NCBI RefSeq assembly: GCF_051859025.1
Contig: NZ_JBHYGL010000006.1
Span: forward strand, 1-64,000
Origin: Falsiroseomonas sp051859025
Lineage (GTDB): Bacteria > Pseudomonadota > Alphaproteobacteria > Acetobacterales > Acetobacteraceae
Reading direction: 5' to 3'
Length of the DNA stretch: 64,000 nt
In this document: positions 8,507-16,979 of the stretch, piece by piece
Layout: each line of letters opens with the position of its first letter
Position numbering within the stretch: position 1 is the stretch's first letter
The notes under the pieces: generated by a model
What the model was told of the DNA's origin: nothing
Databases searched by the model: none
What the model saw: only the letters and a program-made list of their open reading frames with translations
Position numbers and translations under genes: made by a program

Positions 8507-9682
8507 ATGAAACCGCGCGGCCGCCACTTCTTCGCCAATCCGGGCCCGACCAACATCCCGGACAGCGTCATGCAGGCCGTCGCCCATGCGACGGTCGATT
8601 TCAACGGCCCGGACTTCATGGCCGTCTACGAAGGCTGCGTCGCCGGCCTCAAGCGCGTCCTGCGCACGGAGCAGGAGGTGTTCATGTACACCGGCTCCGG
8701 CCACGCCGCCTGGGAAGCCACCCTCACCAACCTCCTCTCCCACGGCGACCGCATCCTGGTCATCGAAACCGGCCACTTCTCCGAAAGCTGGGGAAAGATG
8801 GCCGCCGACCTCGGCATCGTCGTGGACACGCTGCCGGCCGATTGGCGCAAGGGCGTGGACTACGCCGCGCTCCGTGCCGCCCTGCTGGCCGACACGTCGC
8901 ACGCCATCAAGGCCCTCGGCGCCGTGCACAACGAGACCTCGACGGGCATGACCCTCGACCTCGCCCGCATCCGGAAGATCCTGGACGAGACGGGGCACCC
9001 CGCACTTCTGATGGCGGATACCATTTCCTCCCTCGGCTCCATCGATTTCCGCATGGATGAATGGGGCGTCGATGCCGCGGTCGGCGGCAGCCAGAAGGGG
9101 CTGATGCTGCCCGTCGGCTTCGGCTTCACCGGCGTTTCCGCCAAGGCGATGCGCGCGCATCAGGGATCGACCCTGCCGAAGCACTATTTCTCCTGGACCA
9201 CCATGCTGGGGCGCAAGCACCGCAGCTTCATCGGCACGGTCCCCATCGCGCTGTTCTACGGCCTGCGGGAATCGCTCCGCCTGATCGAGGAAGAGGGGCT
9301 GGACCAGGTCCTCGCCCGCCATCACCGCCTGGCGGAGGCAACGCGCCGCTGCGTGCGCCACTGGGCCGGCAATAACGGGCCGCAGCTCTACGGGCTGGAA
9401 CCCAATCGCCTGTCGGATTCCGTGACAACCATCCTGATGCCGGACGGGCACGATGGGGAGGCACTGCGCCGGCGCGTCGGCACCATGAATGTCGCACTCG
9501 GCGCGGGGCTCGGGCGCCTCAACGGCAAGGTCTTCCGCATCGGGCACCTCGGCGACCTGAACGAACCGATGCTGCTGGGGACGCTGGCGGCGACGGAGAT
9601 CGGCCTCCGCCTCGAAGGCGTCCCCCACACGCCGGGCGGGGTGGATGCGGCGATGGGCTACCTGGCTGATACCGCCGCCTGA
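8507..9682 (+). CDS. Class V PLP aminotransferase (serine-glyoxylate type)
   Basis: 391-residue fold-type I aminotransferase resembling serine-glyoxylate / alanine-glyoxylate aminotransferases, which make glycine from glyoxylate. Seen: NPGPTNIPDSVMQA near the N-terminus, YTGSGHAAWEA (PLP phosphate loop), LMADTISSLGSIDFRMDEWG (PLP aspartate) and GGSQKGLMLPVGFGF with the Schiff-base Lys197. The C-terminal RIGHLGDLNEPMLLG is typical. It stands alone, with a four-hairpin element on each side. Whether the physiological donor is serine, alanine or another amine cannot be told from sequence. Confidence 0.87.
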   Translation: MKPRGRHFFANPGPTNIPDSVMQAVAHATVDFNGPDFMAVYEGCVAGLKRVLRTEQEVFMYTGSGHAAWEATLTNLLSHGDRILVIETGHFSESWGKMAADLGIVVDTLPADWRKGVDYAALRAALLADTSHAIKALGAVHNETSTGMTLDLARIRKILDETGHPALLMADTISSLGSIDFRMDEWGVDAAVGGSQKGLMLPVGFGFTGVSAKAMRAHQGSTLPKHYFSWTTMLGRKHRSFIGTVPIALFYGLRESLRLIEEEGLDQVLARHHRLAEATRRCVRHWAGNNGPQLYGLEPNRLSDSVTTILMPDGHDGEALRRRVGTMNVALGAGLGRLNGKVFRIGHLGDLNEPMLLGTLAATEIGLRLEGVPHTPGGVDAAMGYLADTAA

Positions 9683-9821
9683 AGCCGCGCACTGCTCCCT
9701 CCCCCGCGCTTGCGGGGGGTTGCGGCGCTGCCGCAACGCCGAAGGCTGGTCGGGGTGGGGGATCGCCAACCCTGCCAGGTCCAGTAACACACATTCAGGA
9801 CGACGCAGCCGCGCCGTCTTG

Positions 9822-9959
9822 ATGGGGAAGGCTCCGCCTTCCCCATACCCCATACGCCAGGGGGGAGACCCCCCTGGACCATCATCAATCGATCCCGGTC
9901 CAGGGGGCGGCGCCCCCCTGCGTCGAAACACTGGGTTCGGGGGGAACAGCGTTCCCCCC
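9822..9959. repeat. Four-hairpin intergenic repeat element, copy B
   Basis: Same order as copy A: an 11-bp stem (9822-9832 with 9836-9846), a 9-bp stem (9857-9865 with 9869-9877), linker GACCATCATCAATCG, a third stem with one bulge (about 9901-9920) and a 9-bp stem (9939-9947 with 9951-9959) with the same AGC loop as in copy A. Stem bases differ from copy A but pairing is kept. The rest of the 9683-9973 gap shows no gene. Confidence 0.85.
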
Positions 9960-9973
9960 GGGCAACCGCCCCA

Positions 9974-10948
9974 TCAGTCCAGCTTGATCCCCCGCGCCCG
10001 GATGATCCCGCCCCACAGCTCCGTCTCCCCCGCCAGCCATCGCCGCAGGCTCTCCGGCCCCTCCGTCCGCACCTCCGCCCCCAGCCCCGCCAGGCGTTCC
10101 CTCACCGCCGGCACCGCCAGGGCGTCGGCGAAGGCCCGGTGCAGCCGCGCCACCACCGGCGCGGGCGTCCGCGCCGGCGCCATCAGCGCCTGCCAGATCC
10201 CCGCCTCCGCCGCCGGCCAGCCCAGCTCCGCGAAGGTCGGCACATCGGGCAGTTCCGCCAACCGCCGCGGCCCCGTCACCGCGATGGCGCGCAGCCGCCC
10301 ATCCACCACGAAGGGCAGCGTCGCGGTCGCGCCATTGACGATCAGCTGGCTCTCCCCCGTCGCGGCCGCCTGGATGCCCAGCATCCCCCCGCGATAGAAG
10401 ACCTCCGTCACCTCACCGCCCCAATGCTGCACGGCGACCAGTGCGGTCAGGTGGTTCAGCGCGCCGACGCCGGAATGCGCGAAATTCACCCGCCCCGGAT
10501 TGGCCTTCACATGGGCCGCCAGTTCCGCGCCGTTGCGCACCGGCATCCCCGGATGCACCGCCATGATGTAGGGCGCGTAGATCAGCATGGTGACGGGATC
10601 GAGGTCCGTCGCCGGGTTGTAGGGCAGCCGCGCGAACAGGCTCGGGCTCGTCGTCAGGATGCCCGGATCGGTCAGCAGCACGGTCGTGCCATCCGGCGCG
10701 CTCTTCGCCACATGGTCGGCGCCGAGATTCCCCGCTGCACCCCCGCGATTGTCCACCACCACCCCCTGCCCCAGCAGCCGCTGCAATTCCGGCTGGATGA
10801 TGCGGGCAATGAGGTCGGAGGTCCCGCCCGGCGGGAAGGGCACGACGATGCGCAAAGGCCGGTCGCTGCCCTGCGCCTGCACGCTGCCGGCCGCCAGCAC
10901 GGCAGGCATCGCCAGCAGCGCGCGGCGATGGATCATCGTGGTCCTCAT
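9974..10948 (-). CDS. Bug-family (TctC) periplasmic solute receptor
   Basis: 324-residue periplasmic binding protein of the tripartite tricarboxylate transporter family, which typically binds carboxylates. It has an N-terminal signal with twin Arg (HRRALLAMPAVLAAGS). Family landmarks: LRIVVPFPPGGTSDLIARII, VVDNRGGAAGNLGADHVAKS, PDGTTVLL, and the LPDVPTFAELG motif. No TctA or TctB membrane genes are adjacent (an orphan receptor). Its ATG overlaps the stop of the upstream mannonate-dehydratase-like gene, so the ligand may be a sugar acid (inference). Confidence 0.92.
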   Translation of the reverse strand: MRTTMIHRRALLAMPAVLAAGSVQAQGSDRPLRIVVPFPPGGTSDLIARIIQPELQRLLGQGVVVDNRGGAAGNLGADHVAKSAPDGTTVLLTDPGILTTSPSLFARLPYNPATDLDPVTMLIYAPYIMAVHPGMPVRNGAELAAHVKANPGRVNFAHSGVGALNHLTALVAVQHWGGEVTEVFYRGGMLGIQAAATGESQLIVNGATATLPFVVDGRLRAIAVTGPRRLAELPDVPTFAELGWPAAEAGIWQALMAPARTPAPVVARLHRAFADALAVPAVRERLAGLGAEVRTEGPESLRRWLAGETELWGGIIRARGIKLD

Positions 10949-11979
10949 GCGGGTCCTCCCATTGGGTTGCTGCGCAGCGCGCGCAGGATGCCGGCGATAT
11001 GCCCCGTGGCATGGGCGCGGCCGCGATGCCCCCAGACGGTATCGTCGATGAGGTGCGGCACATGATCGTCGATGACGAAGCCGTCGAAGCCCGCATCCAG
11101 CAATTCGCGCAGCACCGCCACGGAATCGACATTGCCCTCATCGATGAAGGCCTCCGCGAAGCGCGGCAGCGCGCCGGATACGCTGCGGAGGTGCACATAG
11201 TGGATGCGCCCCGCCCGCGCGAAACGCCGCAGCGCCCGCATCATCGGACCGGCGCCGATCTCCGCGAAGGTGCCGGTGCAGAAGGCGATCCCGTGCATCG
11301 GGCTGTCCGCGAAATCCATGGCGCGGGCGAAGGCGTCCTCCGAACGGAAGATGCGGGCGACACCGTCCAGCACCGGCACCGGCGGGTCGTCGGGATGCAG
11401 GGAGAGCTTCACCCCCGCCTCCTCCGCCACCGGCAGCACGGCGGTGATGAACCGCTCCCAATTCGCCCACATCCGCGCATCGTCGCGCGCGGGCAGGTTG
11501 CCGGTGGCGACACGCTGGCCAAGCGCATCGTCATACCCCGTCACCAGCGCCCCGCCCCGCCCATGCGCCGCCTTGGCCGTGCGCCAGACGCCATCGGGAA
11601 TCCAGTTGTAGCCGAGCACCTTGATGCCCGCCTGGCCCATGGCGCGGATCGTCGCCTTGGCGTCCTCGATCTGCTCCTCCGCCCCCGGCAGGCCGAGCAT
11701 CGCCTTGTCCAGCCAATTGGCCGGCACACCCTCGATGCATTCCAGTGCCAGGCCATGCGCCTCCACCGCGGATCGCAGCAGGATGAGGTCCATCGCCGAC
11801 CATCGCCGCATCGGCGGGCGCGGCCCGGCGGCGGCGCGGAACTGCCGCTGGAGAAAATCGACCCAGGCGGGGCTGTCGAAATCCGGCTTGTTCACCGTGA
11901 TGCCGGCGCAGCCGATCTGGCGTGCGAACGCCAGATCGCCCTGCGTCAATTCCCGGAACTGCCCGGCGACGATGCGCAT
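10945..11979 (-). CDS. Mannonate dehydratase (UxuA)-like TIM-barrel enzyme
   Basis: 344 residues. UxuA removes water from D-mannonate to give 2-keto-3-deoxygluconate in hexuronate breakdown. Supporting motifs: KLSLHPDDPPVPVL, MHGIAFCTGTF, RIHYVHLRSVSG, FIDEGNVD, and the C-terminal GHIAGILRAL. It is somewhat shorter than E. coli UxuA but matches the shorter alphaproteobacterial forms. It is coupled by ATGA overlap to a Bug receptor and divergent from a GntR regulator. The exact sugar acid is inferred. Confidence 0.8.
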   Translation of the reverse strand: MRIVAGQFRELTQGDLAFARQIGCAGITVNKPDFDSPAWVDFLQRQFRAAAGPRPPMRRWSAMDLILLRSAVEAHGLALECIEGVPANWLDKAMLGLPGAEEQIEDAKATIRAMGQAGIKVLGYNWIPDGVWRTAKAAHGRGGALVTGYDDALGQRVATGNLPARDDARMWANWERFITAVLPVAEEAGVKLSLHPDDPPVPVLDGVARIFRSEDAFARAMDFADSPMHGIAFCTGTFAEIGAGPMMRALRRFARAGRIHYVHLRSVSGALPRFAEAFIDEGNVDSVAVLRELLDAGFDGFVIDDHVPHLIDDTVWGHRGRAHATGHIAGILRALRSNPMGGPA

Positions 11980-11996
11980 GGCCGGCCTCCTCCTGC

Positions 11997-12035
11997 CTTG
12001 ATTGCATCAAACCTGATGGATTTGATAGAATCAAG
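11997..12035. promoter_or_regulatory. GntR operator-like inverted repeat in divergent promoter
   Basis: Arms CTTGATTGCATCAAA (11997-12011) and TTTGATAGAATCAAG (12021-12035) pair at 13 of 15 positions around a 9-nt centre. This AT-rich palindrome lies exactly between the divergent dehydratase/Bug operon and the FCD-GntR gene, and contains an internal TTGAT/ATCAA repetition as in many GntR sites. It includes an in-frame ATG at 12016, which argues that the regulator starts at 12037. Confidence 0.72.
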
Positions 12036-12036
12036 C

Positions 12037-12699
12037 ATGACCACCGCCGAAGACGCCGTTACCGCCCAGCTCCGCCGCCTGATCGTGGAGGGCGCGCTGC
12101 CGCCCGGCGCCAAGCTGACCGTGGCGGCGCTGTCCGCCCGCCTTGGCGTCAGCGCCACGCCGCTGCGCGCCGCGCTGCGGCTGCTGGAGGGTGAGGGCCT
12201 GGTGGAGGCCCACGCGCATCGCGGCGCCCGGGTGCGGGTCCTGGCCCCGCAGGACATCCGCAACCTCTACCGGCTGCGCGGCGCGGTGCTCGGCCTGCTG
12301 GTGCCCGATGTCGTGCGCCATGTCTCGGACGCTGATCTGGAAGTGCTGGAGGCGATCGATGCCCGCTTCCAGACGGCCGCCCGCGCCGGCGACGGCCCCG
12401 CCGCCATGGCCGCCAACCAGGATTTTCACCAGTCGCTGCTCGGCATCGCCCGCAACCCCGATGCCGCCGCCGTCATGGCCAGAAGCTGGGCGCTGGTGGA
12501 GGCGCTGCGCTTCCGCCTGGGCTTCGGCCCCGGCCGCCTGGCGCGATCGGTCGAAAGCCATCGCGCCCTGCTCGCCGCGCTGCGCGCCCGGGATGCGGCG
12601 GCAGCGGCGGCGCTGATGGTGGCGTCGTCCGACAACGCCATGGCGGATTTGCTGGAACGCGCCCTGGCGGCGCCGGCACCGCGCGCCAAGGCCGGCTGA
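12037..12699 (+). CDS. GntR-family regulator (FCD subfamily)
   Basis: 220-residue transcription factor. The N-terminal winged helix has the GntR signature LRRLIVEGALPPGAKL, then VAALSARLGVSATPLRAALR and LEGEGLVEAHAHRGARV. The C-terminal all-helical FCD ligand domain has NQDFHQSLLGIA and SVESHRALLAALRARD, with likely metal-binding His residues. ATG 12037 is preferred to 12016 because the latter lies inside the operator palindrome. Location suggests it represses itself and the divergent sugar-acid genes. Confidence 0.9.
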   Translation: MTTAEDAVTAQLRRLIVEGALPPGAKLTVAALSARLGVSATPLRAALRLLEGEGLVEAHAHRGARVRVLAPQDIRNLYRLRGAVLGLLVPDVVRHVSDADLEVLEAIDARFQTAARAGDGPAAMAANQDFHQSLLGIARNPDAAAVMARSWALVEALRFRLGFGPGRLARSVESHRALLAALRARDAAAAAALMVASSDNAMADLLERALAAPAPRAKAG

Positions 12700-12803
12700 A
12701 AGGCCTCGACTCCGGCGTTGCGTTCTTGCTACGTTCGCGCGCCGCCGGCCCAGCCATGCCCGCCGCGCGACACCCAGCCCCGGCAGCACCCCGCGAAAAC
12801 GGT

Positions 12804-12844
12804 GCTAAAAGGGCTAAATCGGCTAAAAGCGTTTAGCGACTAAA
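12804..12844. repeat. Phased GCTAAA hexamers
   Basis: GCTAAA occurs at 12804, 12813 and 12822, then inverted (TTTAGC) at 12832, then ACTAAA at 12839. The spacing is 9-10 bp, about one helical turn. The third and fourth copies can form a 6-bp hairpin. It is an AT-rich island just after the stop of gshA (on the minus strand) and could be a terminator or a protein-binding site. Confidence 0.6.
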
Positions 12845-12856
12845 AAGTCACACCCC

Positions 12857-14200
12857 TCAGGCTTCCGCCTCCGCGAAGATGCGCGACACGTCACCGCCCC
12901 AGGCGGTCTCATACCGCTGCAGCCAGCGCTGCGCCTGGGTGATCCCGCTGGAAGCAATTTCCTCCAGCGGCGCCAGGTACACTTCCTCACCCAGGCCGCG
13001 CGCCTTCAACCCGTCCCGCGCGATGGCGATGGCGTCCAGCGCCACGTCCCGCAGGCGGCGGCCGCGGATGGTGGCGTCCAGCGCCTGCACCGGCACCGCC
13101 ATGCGCAGCGACCGCATCTCCTCCACCGTCCAGCCGCGGATCAGCGCGGCGGCGGCCTTCTGCGCGGCGTCGTCATAGATCAGCCCCGTCCAGAAGGCGG
13201 GCTTGGCCTGGAGCATGGCGGGGCTGCCGGCATCGGCGCCGCGCATCTCCAGGAAGCGCTTGAGGCGCACATCGGTGAAGACGGTGGTGACATGGTCCGC
13301 CCAGTCCCCCATCGTCGCCTGGTGGCCGGCCAGCTTCTCCGCCCGGCCTTCCAGGAAGGCGCGGAAGGACACGCCGGCGGCGTCGATCCACTTGCCGTCC
13401 CGCATGATGAAATACATCGGCACGTCGAGGACGTAGTCCGCGAAACGCTCGAAGCCGAAGCCGTCCTCGAAGGCGACGGGCGGGATGCCGGTGCGGTCGG
13501 GGTCTGTATCCGTCCAGACCCGGCCCCGCAGTGTGAGGAAGCCCGATGGCTTGCCCTCCCGGAACGGGGAATTGGCGAACAGCGCGGTGGCGAGGGGCTG
13601 CAGCGCGAGGGAGACGCGCAGCTTCTCCACCATGTCGGCCTCATCGCCGAAATCGAGGTTCACCTGCACCGTGCAGGTGCGCAGCATCATGTCGAGCCCC
13701 ATGCCGCCGACGCGCGGCATGTAGTTGCGCATGATCGCGTAGCGCCCCTTGGGCATCCAGGGCATCTGGTCCCGCGTCGCGATCGGGTGGAAGCCGAGCG
13801 GCGCGAAGCCGAGGCCGAGCGGCCCCGCCACCTCATGCACGTCGCGCAGGTGATCGAACAGTTCCACGCGGGTGGCGTGCAGGTCGGCCATCGGCGCGCC
13901 GGACAGCTCGAACTGCCCGCCGGGTTCCAGGCTGACGGAGCCGTCGTCGCGTTTCAGTCCGATGATGTTCGCGCCGTCCATGATCGGCGCCCACCCCTTG
14001 GCCTGCAGCCCCTCCAGCATCGCCTTGATGCCCCGGGGCTCATAGGCAGGTGCTTCGAACCCCTCTCGCCGGAAGCCAAACTTCTCGTGCTCCGTGCCGA
14101 TCTTCCACGCGCTGCGCGGCTTGCTGCCGGCGGCGAACCAGGCCGCCAGCTGGCGCGGGTCGGTGATCGGCGTGAGGTCGGCCTCGCCGGGATTCGACAT
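12857..14200 (-). CDS. gshA: Glutamate-cysteine ligase (plant/proteobacterial type)
   Basis: 447 residues; ATP-dependent joining of glutamate and cysteine, the first step of glutathione synthesis, in the cytoplasm. Signature text: KIGTEHEKFGF (substrate-binding), DGSVSLEPGGQFELSG, RNYMPRVGGMGLDMM, TCTVQVNLDFGDEADM, and a C-terminal arginine-rich ALDATIRGRRLRDVA. The length and pattern match the group shared by alphaproteobacteria and plants, not the E. coli type. ATG 14200 gives MSNPGEADLTPI. Just 50 nt downstream of rsmE on the same strand; gshB is not in the window. Confidence 0.94.
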   Translation of the reverse strand: MSNPGEADLTPITDPRQLAAWFAAGSKPRSAWKIGTEHEKFGFRREGFEAPAYEPRGIKAMLEGLQAKGWAPIMDGANIIGLKRDDGSVSLEPGGQFELSGAPMADLHATRVELFDHLRDVHEVAGPLGLGFAPLGFHPIATRDQMPWMPKGRYAIMRNYMPRVGGMGLDMMLRTCTVQVNLDFGDEADMVEKLRVSLALQPLATALFANSPFREGKPSGFLTLRGRVWTDTDPDRTGIPPVAFEDGFGFERFADYVLDVPMYFIMRDGKWIDAAGVSFRAFLEGRAEKLAGHQATMGDWADHVTTVFTDVRLKRFLEMRGADAGSPAMLQAKPAFWTGLIYDDAAQKAAAALIRGWTVEEMRSLRMAVPVQALDATIRGRRLRDVALDAIAIARDGLKARGLGEEVYLAPLEEIASSGITQAQRWLQRYETAWGGDVSRIFAEAEA

Positions 14201-14250
14201 GGTGCTGCGTTCTCTTCCTGGCGCCCGGCCGGGGCGGCTGCCCCGTCCGA

Positions 14251-14964
14251 TCAGGCCCAATCGCCCATCAACGCCTGCAGCGCCGAGAGCCCGGCCACGG
14301 CCGCGGTCTCGGCCCGGAGGATCCGGGGACCGAGAGCGGCCGGCACTACAAAGGGCCGCCGGCGCAGGTCGTCAAGCTCCGCCGCCTCGAACCCCCCCTC
14401 CGGCCCCACCAGCAGGGCGATGGGAAGGACTGGCGGAAGGGCGCGGAGCGGCTGTGCGGCGGCGCGTTCCATGGCCACCACCAGGGGCGCGCCGTCCCAG
14501 GAATCCAGCACCCGGTGCAGCGGCAGGGCGTCGCGTACCTCCGGCACCGACAGTCGCTCGCACTGCTCCGCGGCCCCCCGGGCGATGGCGCCGAGTCGCT
14601 CCGCCTTGGTGCGTTCGGTGATGGTCCGCCGCGTCACCACCGGCTGGATGAGGGTGGCGCCGAGCTCCGTCGCCTTCTCCACCACCCAATCCATCGCATC
14701 CCGCTTCAGCACCGCCAGCAGCAGCCGCACCTCCGGCTCCGTGCCCGGCGCCCGGCAGCGCGGGCCCAGCGCGAAGCGGGCGCGGTCCTTGCGGATGGCC
14801 TCGATCCGCGCCTCGAACTCGCCATCCCGGGCATTGAACACGCGCACGGCGTCGCCCACGCCACGGCGCAGCACGGTGCCGATGTGGTGCGCCTGGCCGG
14901 GCGCGGCTTCCACCACGCCGCCTTCGGCCAGGGCATCGTCAAGGAACAGGCGAGGGATGGACAT
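14251..14964 (-). CDS. rsmE: 16S rRNA (uracil1498-N3)-methyltransferase RsmE
   Basis: 237-residue SPOUT-fold methyltransferase that modifies U1498 in the ribosomal decoding region. N-terminal PUA-like part: HIGTVLRRGVGDAVRVFNAR. C-terminal knot with SAM-binding LLVGPEGGFEAAELDDL and the terminal RILRAETAAVAGLSALQAL. The length is normal. It is divergent from ubiA (29 nt between starts) and followed by gshA on the same strand. Confidence 0.95.
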   Translation of the reverse strand: MSIPRLFLDDALAEGGVVEAAPGQAHHIGTVLRRGVGDAVRVFNARDGEFEARIEAIRKDRARFALGPRCRAPGTEPEVRLLLAVLKRDAMDWVVEKATELGATLIQPVVTRRTITERTKAERLGAIARGAAEQCERLSVPEVRDALPLHRVLDSWDGAPLVVAMERAAAQPLRALPPVLPIALLVGPEGGFEAAELDDLRRRPFVVPAALGPRILRAETAAVAGLSALQALMGDWA

Positions 14965-14993
14965 GCGGGGCCTCCACGGACAGGTATAGGCGC

Positions 14994-15893
14994 ATGACGG
15001 GATACACCGACATCCGGGCCACCGGCTGGGTCGCGAGGCTGCCGGATGCCTGGCGCCCCTACGCCCTGCTCGGCCGCTTCGACCGCCCCATCGGCGCCTG
15101 GCTGCTGCTGCTGCCGGGCTTCTGGGCCTTCGCCCTCGCCGCGCAGGGGTGGGGAGAAGGCTTGCGCCTGGCGGTGCTGTTCACCCTGGGCGCCTTCGCC
15201 ATGCGGGCTGCGGGCTGCGTGGTGAATGATCTCTGGGACCGCGACCTCGACCGGCAGGTGGAGCGCACGCGGGGGCGGCCGCTGGCGGCGGGCACCGTGA
15301 CGCCCTTCCAGGCGCTGCTGTTCCTGGCCGGGCTCTGCATGGTCGGGCTGCTGGTGCTGGTGCAGCTGCCCTGGGCGGCGATCCTGTTCGGCGCCTGCTC
15401 CCTGGTCCCCATCGCGCTCTACCCGCTGGCCAAGCGTGTCACGGATTGGCCGCAGGCGGTGCTGGGCCTGGTGTTCTCCTGGGCCGCGCCCACGGGATAT
15501 GCGGCGGCGACGGGCACGCTGGATGCTGCCGCCCTCGCCCTCTGGGCCGCGGGCTTCTTCTGGATCCTCGGCTACGACACGATCTATGCGCATCAGGACC
15601 GGGAGGATGACGCGACCGTCGGCATCCGCAGCACGGCCCTGAAGTTCCGGGAGACGACGCGCCCCTTCCTCGCCGCCTGCTACGGCGCGACGCTGGCGCT
15701 GTTGGTGCTGTCCGGCTGGCTCGCCGGCCTGTCCTGGCCCTTCCTGCCGGCGCTGCTGCTGCCGGCGGCGCTGCTGGCGCGGCAGGTGCTGACGATCGAC
15801 ATCCACGACCCCGCCCATTGCCTGGTGCTGTTCAAGTCGAACCGGGAAGTGGGCTTCGCCATAGCGCTGGCCTTCCTGGCCGGGCGCCTTTGA
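14994..15893 (+). CDS. ubiA: 4-hydroxybenzoate polyprenyltransferase UbiA
   Basis: 299-residue inner-membrane prenyltransferase for ubiquinone biosynthesis with about 8 membrane helices. The two Asp-rich motifs that bind Mg-diphosphate are seen: NDLWDRDLDRQVERTRGR and YAHQDREDDATVGIRS. The N-terminal LLGRFDRPIGAWLLLLPGFW is typical. The TGA stop overlaps the ATG of the following methyltransferase, so both are probably co-translated. Confidence 0.95.
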   Translation: MTGYTDIRATGWVARLPDAWRPYALLGRFDRPIGAWLLLLPGFWAFALAAQGWGEGLRLAVLFTLGAFAMRAAGCVVNDLWDRDLDRQVERTRGRPLAAGTVTPFQALLFLAGLCMVGLLVLVQLPWAAILFGACSLVPIALYPLAKRVTDWPQAVLGLVFSWAAPTGYAAATGTLDAAALALWAAGFFWILGYDTIYAHQDREDDATVGIRSTALKFRETTRPFLAACYGATLALLVLSGWLAGLSWPFLPALLLPAALLARQVLTIDIHDPAHCLVLFKSNREVGFAIALAFLAGRL

Positions 15894-16537
15894 TGGACGC
15901 GGAAGCCTTCATCCGCGCCCATACCGCCATCGCCCGCCCGCCCTTGGTGCCGGAGGTCGAGCTTTACCTCGCGACGGAGATCACCCCGATCTGGCAGGCG
16001 TCGGAAGACTGGCTGCGCCAGACCGGCATAGAGCCCCCCTTCTGGGCCTTCGCCTGGCCCGGCGGCCAGGCCCTGGCCCGCCTGGTACTGGATGGGCCGC
16101 AGGCGGTCGCCGGCCGCCGCGTGCTGGATTTCGCCGCGGGCTGCGGCATCGCCGCCATCGCCGCCATGCAGGCGGGGGCGACAAGCGTCGAGGCGGCGGA
16201 GATCGATCCCCTCGCCATCGCCGCCTGCCGCGTGAATGCGGCGCTGAACGGCGTGGACCTGATCCTGCCCGAGGATGATGTGGTTGGCGCCGCCTGCCGC
16301 TGGGACATCATCCTGGCCGGCGATGTCTGCTACGAGGCACCGATGACCGCCCATATCCTGCCCTGGCTGCGCGCCATGGCGGCCGCCGGCGCGGAGGTCT
16401 GGCTGGCCGATCCCGGCCGCGCCTATTTGCCGCGGGACGGGCTTTCACCCCTTGGCAGTTTCCGCGTTCCAACCTCGCTCGAACTGGAAGACCGGACGGA
16501 ACGCATTGTCACGATCGCCCGATTGCTGCCTTCCTGA
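15893..16537 (+). CDS. Class I SAM methyltransferase (ETFB-KMT/PrmA-like)
   Basis: 214-residue Rossmann methyltransferase. N-terminal PPFWAFAWPGGQALAR, SAM motif I VLDFAAGCGIAAIAAMQAGA, motif II VEAAEIDPLAIAACRVNAAL, and the post-motif ILAGDVCYEAPM. These are the features of the family of protein lysine methyltransferases acting on electron-transfer flavoprotein beta subunit. The substrate is inferred by similarity only. Coupled to ubiA by stop/start overlap. Confidence 0.82.
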   Translation: MDAEAFIRAHTAIARPPLVPEVELYLATEITPIWQASEDWLRQTGIEPPFWAFAWPGGQALARLVLDGPQAVAGRRVLDFAAGCGIAAIAAMQAGATSVEAAEIDPLAIAACRVNAALNGVDLILPEDDVVGAACRWDIILAGDVCYEAPMTAHILPWLRAMAAAGAEVWLADPGRAYLPRDGLSPLGSFRVPTSLELEDRTERIVTIARLLPS

Positions 16538-16565
16538 CGCCCGTTTTGTCGCCGAGGCTCTGCCC

Positions 16566-16976
16566 ATGCGCTTCCTGACCATCCTGCTGCTCCTCGCAGC
16601 CCCCGCAGCGGCCCAAACCAAGGCCGATTATGACGCCCAGGGCCGCCAGATCGGCCGGGCCGAGACGCGTGGCGATACCGAACGCCGCTACGACGCCCAG
16701 GGCCGCAGCGTGGGTCGCAGCGAACAGCGTGGCGACACGGTGCGCGACTACGACGCCCAGGGCCGCAGTGTCGGCCGCAGCGAAACCCGCGGCGACACCA
16801 CGCGCCACTACGATTCGCAGGGCCGCAGTGTCGGCCGTAGCGAACAGCGCGGCGACACCACCCGCCACTATGATTCGCAGGGCCGCAGCACCGGGCGGTC
16901 CGAGACCTCCGGCGGCGTCACGCGCCACTATGATTCGCAGGGCCGCCAGATCGGCCGTACCGAGCAGCGGCGCTGA
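16566..16976 (+). CDS. Secreted YD-repeat-like mini protein
   Basis: 136 residues: an N-terminal signal peptide (MRFLTILLLLAAPAAAQ) followed by six near-perfect 20-residue repeats, with the Tyr at residues 22, 42, 62, 82, 102 and 122. Each repeat reads roughly YD(A/S)QGR..GR.E.RGDT.R, resembling a single turn of the YD/RHS repeat. The DNA period is exactly 60 bp from 16629 to the end. Probably periplasmic or secreted, forming a small beta structure; no catalytic residue is evident and no function can be assigned. It starts 28 nt after the methyltransferase. Confidence 0.8.
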   Translation: MRFLTILLLLAAPAAAQTKADYDAQGRQIGRAETRGDTERRYDAQGRSVGRSEQRGDTVRDYDAQGRSVGRSETRGDTTRHYDSQGRSVGRSEQRGDTTRHYDSQGRSTGRSETSGGVTRHYDSQGRQIGRTEQRR

Positions 16977-16979
16977 GGA

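Noticed and set aside
12016..12036. ATG 12016 as the GntR gene start
   Set aside because: It lies inside the operator palindrome and adds residues (MDLIESS) not expected before the winged helix.
13292..14989. 565-codon plus-strand frame across gshA and rsmE
   Set aside because: Spans two real genes and the gap between them; low-complexity translation.
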